Under the pieces are notes generated by a model. The model was not told where the DNA came from. It was given only the letters and a program-made list of their open reading frames with translations, and searched no databases. Positions 62,294-64,000 of a stretch of DNA of 64,000 bases are shown here, piece by piece. The stretch spans positions 1-64,000 of the forward strand of contig CAJTGE010000005.1 of the NCBI GenBank assembly GCA_910575795.1, given 5' to 3'. A program made the position numbers and the translations under genes. This DNA comes from Clostridiaceae bacterium. GTDB taxonomy: Bacteria > Bacillota > Clostridia > Lachnospirales > Lachnospiraceae. Positions within the stretch are counted from its first letter, which is position 1; the number at the start of each line of letters is the position of its first letter.

Positions 62294-62542
62294 ATGTCTA
62301 GCAGAAACAGCTACAATGATATGGACAACAACAGCTCCAGAAACAGCAGCCAGAACGGCTACCAGAACAGCTCAAAGGACTGCCACAGAAACGGCGGGCA
62401 GAACAGCTCTCAGAATAACAGCCAGAACAGTTCTCAGAACAACAGCTCCAGAAACAGCAGCCAGAACAGTTCTCAGAACAACAGTTCCAGAAACAGTTCC
62501 CAGAACGATTCTCAGAATTGCGGCTACAGAAATAATTACTAA
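62294..62542 (+). CDS. Small Ser/Asn/Gln-rich repeat protein, probably sporulation-linked
   Basis: This 82-residue protein has CAGGAGG 8 bases before the ATG. Nearly the whole chain is made of Ser, Asn, Gln and Arg in short units such as SSQNNSSRNSSQN, with a Cys near each end (KDCHRN, QNCGYRNNY) and no hydrophobic core or signal peptide. It is probably disordered. With a forespore-type promoter it could be a spore core or coat-associated protein, but it does not match the SASP families I know. A strong terminator follows, so it is a self-contained unit. Confidence 0.7.
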   Translation: MSSRNSYNDMDNNSSRNSSQNGYQNSSKDCHRNGGQNSSQNNSQNSSQNNSSRNSSQNSSQNNSSRNSSQNDSQNCGYRNNY

Positions 62543-62566
62543 ATCAGCCATATCTGAATATGAAAG

Positions 62567-62599
62567 GGCATTTTCCGCAAAACCCGGAAAATGCCTTTT
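62567..62599 (+). terminator. Terminator of the Ser/Asn/Gln-rich gene
   Basis: GGCATTTTCCG (62567-62577) pairs perfectly with CGGAAAATGCC (62585-62595) across 7 bases, followed by TTTT. It lies 24 bases after the stop. Confidence 0.9.
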
Positions 62600-62757
62600 C
62601 GTATGCTGCGCGCAGGAAAACTACAGGCATACATAACAAGATGAAGGGAAAGCGCAGCGCCCGCGGACGTACTTTTGCGCGCTTCAAACCCGGAAAAGGA
62701 ACATGCTGTGCACAGCCTGAATATAATAAAGAAAACGAGGACAGGAGGCGCCGGGGG

Positions 62758-63063
62758 ATGTATGAAACCATACCGATCCAGCAGTTGGATGAATGGCTGG
62801 AGCGGGGCTATACAGGGAGGATTATCGATCTGAGGGATGCAGGGGCCTTTTGCTGCGGGCATATTTACGGAGCAGAGAACTATCCGTTTCATGAGCTGAT
62901 GCAGAACCCTTCGGTCCTGACCGCACAGGAGCCGCTTTTGTTTTACTGCACAAGGGGAAGCGAAAGCCTCCTTGCCTGTAATTATTACGCGCGGCAGGGA
63001 TATCAGGTGTATAATGTGGCGAATGGACTGAGTTATTATTGCGGGAAATATCTGACGCTCTAA
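62758..63063 (+). CDS. Single-domain rhodanese-like protein
   Basis: This 101-residue protein starts at 62758 after GGAGGCG; a longer frame from 62560 would cover the preceding terminator. The rhodanese fold is recognised by IIDLRDAGAFCCGHIYGAENYP (residues about 22-43) and the active-site loop FYCTRGSES near 65, with the persulfide-forming Cys. It would carry or transfer sulfane sulfur in the cytoplasm. The partner is unknown. Confidence 0.82.
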   Translation: MYETIPIQQLDEWLERGYTGRIIDLRDAGAFCCGHIYGAENYPFHELMQNPSVLTAQEPLLFYCTRGSESLLACNYYARQGYQVYNVANGLSYYCGKYLTL

Positions 63064-63088
63064 AATAGATTTTCAGGAAAAGAGAAGA

Positions 63089-63117
63089 TTGACAGGAATA
63101 ACAAGGTAAATTAGAAT
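63089..63117 (+). promoter_or_regulatory. Sigma-A promoter of the RNA methyltransferase
   Basis: TTGACA (63089-63094), a 17-base spacer and TAGAAT (63112-63117) lie 82 bases before the TTG start at 63199. Confidence 0.8.
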
Positions 63118-63141
63118 AATACTGTTAGAGAGAAAGAGGAA

Positions 63142-63170
63142 GTAACCGTTCAGGCTGCCTGGACGGTTAC
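63142..63170. repeat. Short palindromic repeat, copy 4 of 4
   Basis: GTAACCGTTCAGG pairs with CCTGGACGGTTAC around CTG (one G.T-type mismatch). It lies in the predicted 5' leader of the methyltransferase mRNA. Same family as 19403-19431. Confidence 0.8.
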
Positions 63171-63198
63171 TGTGCATGAAAAAAGAGAGGACGGTATA

Positions 63199-64000
63199 TT
63201 GGATCGGTTTGAACTGACCGCCCCCTGCCATTTCGGCCTGGAGGCGGTACTGAAGAGAGAGATTACAGATTTGGGATACAGGATCACAGAGGTGGAAAAC
63301 GGACGCGTGTCCTTTGAGGGGGAGGCAGGAGCGGTCAGCCGCGCGAATGTTTTCCTGCGCACGGCGGAACGCGTGCTTTTGAAGGTGGGAAGCTTTAAGG
63401 CCGTGACGTTTGACGAGCTGTTTGAAAAGACGAGGGCGCTTGCCTGGGAGGATTATCTTCCAAAGGATGCGAAATGCTGGGTGAAAAAGGCGTCCTCCAT
63501 CAACAGTAAGCTGTTCAGCCCGTCGGATATCCAGCGGATCATGAAAAAGGCGATTGCAGGGCGCATGCAGTCAAAATACGGGATGGAGAGGATGCCGGAG
63601 ACGGGAAGCGAATACCCGCTGCGCGTCTTTTTCCATAAGGATCAGGCGACGGTGGCGCTTGATACGAGCGGGGATTCCCTGCATAAGCGCGGCTACCGCC
63701 AGGCATCAGTGAAGGCCCCGATCACGGAGACGCTGGCGGCGGCGCTGATCCTGCTCACCCCATGGCAGAGAGAGCGGATTCTGGTGGATCCGTTTTGCGG
63801 AAGCGGGACATTTCCCATTGAAGCGGCGCTGATGGCAGCCGGTATCGCGCCGGGGATGAACCGTTCCTTCCTGGCTGAGGACTGGAACCATCTGATTCCG
63901 CGCAAATGCTGGTACGAAGCCATGGACGAGGCGTCGGAGCGCGTGGACGATAAGGCGGAGACGGATATCCAGGGCTATGACATCGACCCCGCGGCGCTTA
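63199..64000 (+). CDS. THUMP-domain class I RNA methyltransferase (RlmL/YpsC-like), 5' part
   Basis: The gene runs off the window; 267 codons are seen. It starts at TTG 63199, 8 bases after AGAGAGG. Residues 1-60 form the ferredoxin-like lead domain (FELTAPCHFGLEAVLKREI), followed by a THUMP domain (about 60-155). The methyltransferase core starts near 170 with APITETLAAALILL and carries the SAM motif LVDPFCGSGTFPIEAAL near 195. Members methylate guanosines of 23S rRNA (m2G2445 in E. coli RlmL). The exact target here is inferred. Confidence 0.88.
   Translation, partial: MDRFELTAPCHFGLEAVLKREITDLGYRITEVENGRVSFEGEAGAVSRANVFLRTAERVLLKVGSFKAVTFDELFEKTRALAWEDYLPKDAKCWVKKASSINSKLFSPSDIQRIMKKAIAGRMQSKYGMERMPETGSEYPLRVFFHKDQATVALDTSGDSLHKRGYRQASVKAPITETLAAALILLTPWQRERILVDPFCGSGTFPIEAALMAAGIAPGMNRSFLAEDWNHLIPRKCWYEAMDEASERVDDKAETDIQGYDIDPAAL

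Noticed and set aside
1-64000. CRISPR array, tRNA or rRNA genes
   Set aside because: No regularly spaced direct repeats with unique spacers and no tRNA or rRNA-like sequence was seen. The only tandem repeats are the 45-bp coding units and the short 11-mers.

Overview
The window looks like a chromosomal segment of a spore-forming gut Firmicute of the Lachnospiraceae (Clostridium cluster XIVa; Enterocloster or Lachnoclostridium-like is my inference). Reasons: AGGAGG-type ribosome binding sites, canonical sigma-A promoters, several TTG/GTG starts, the gene order relA - MBL hydrolase - hemZ - hisS - aspS, and a cell-wall-binding-repeat secretome. Core genes are GC-rich; several accessory parts (1-9.3 kb, 37.3-38 kb, 61.2-62.3 kb) are more AT-rich.

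1-11 kb is a plastic region. It holds the 3' end of an IS1634-type transposase, a decayed gene, a frameshifted IS256-family element, and three paralogous secreted cell-wall-binding-repeat proteins (1926-3533 minus, 5579-7294 plus, 9334-10914 minus). These three share a nearly identical leader of about 93-104 bp and nearly identical 5' coding ends. The first two are divergent and symmetrically flank an AAA-ATPase/PD-(D/E)XK gene with its own promoter. A fourth, diverged paralogue lies at 17887-19251.

11.4-36.4 kb is a surface-polysaccharide locus: an O-antigen-ligase-like membrane protein, a FlaA1/CapD-type nucleotide-sugar dehydratase, a Wzz-like chain-length regulator with a P-loop-less kinase-like tail, a DRE-TIM aldolase with its HAD phosphatase, a ThDP enzyme, an NAD-dependent epimerase, three GT2 glycosyltransferase proteins, a polyprenyl-phosphate sugar phosphotransferase and two LytR-CpsA-Psr (LCP) ligases. 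Together these suggest synthesis of a glycan with an unusual sugar or acyl component and its covalent attachment to peptidoglycan. No flippase or ABC exporter is recognisable within the locus.

36.4-64 kb is mostly housekeeping: a PdaA-like deacetylase, an orphan Imm51-like immunity gene, an HD hydrolase, a clpS-clpA-aat N-degron operon, a MATE transporter, an aminotransferase, GtrA and YfhO membrane proteins, apt, the stringent-response/tRNA-synthetase cluster, a two-component system, an NlpC/P60 hydrolase, a small Ser/Asn/Gln-rich protein behind a forespore-type promoter, a rhodanese, and the start of a THUMP-domain RNA methyltransferase.

Several families of palindromic intergenic elements are scattered through the window. 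The most striking (60575-60726, 49995-50133, 48687-48825, half copy 22024-22068) keeps its core, while its long outer stem arms differ between copies yet stay complementary within each copy.
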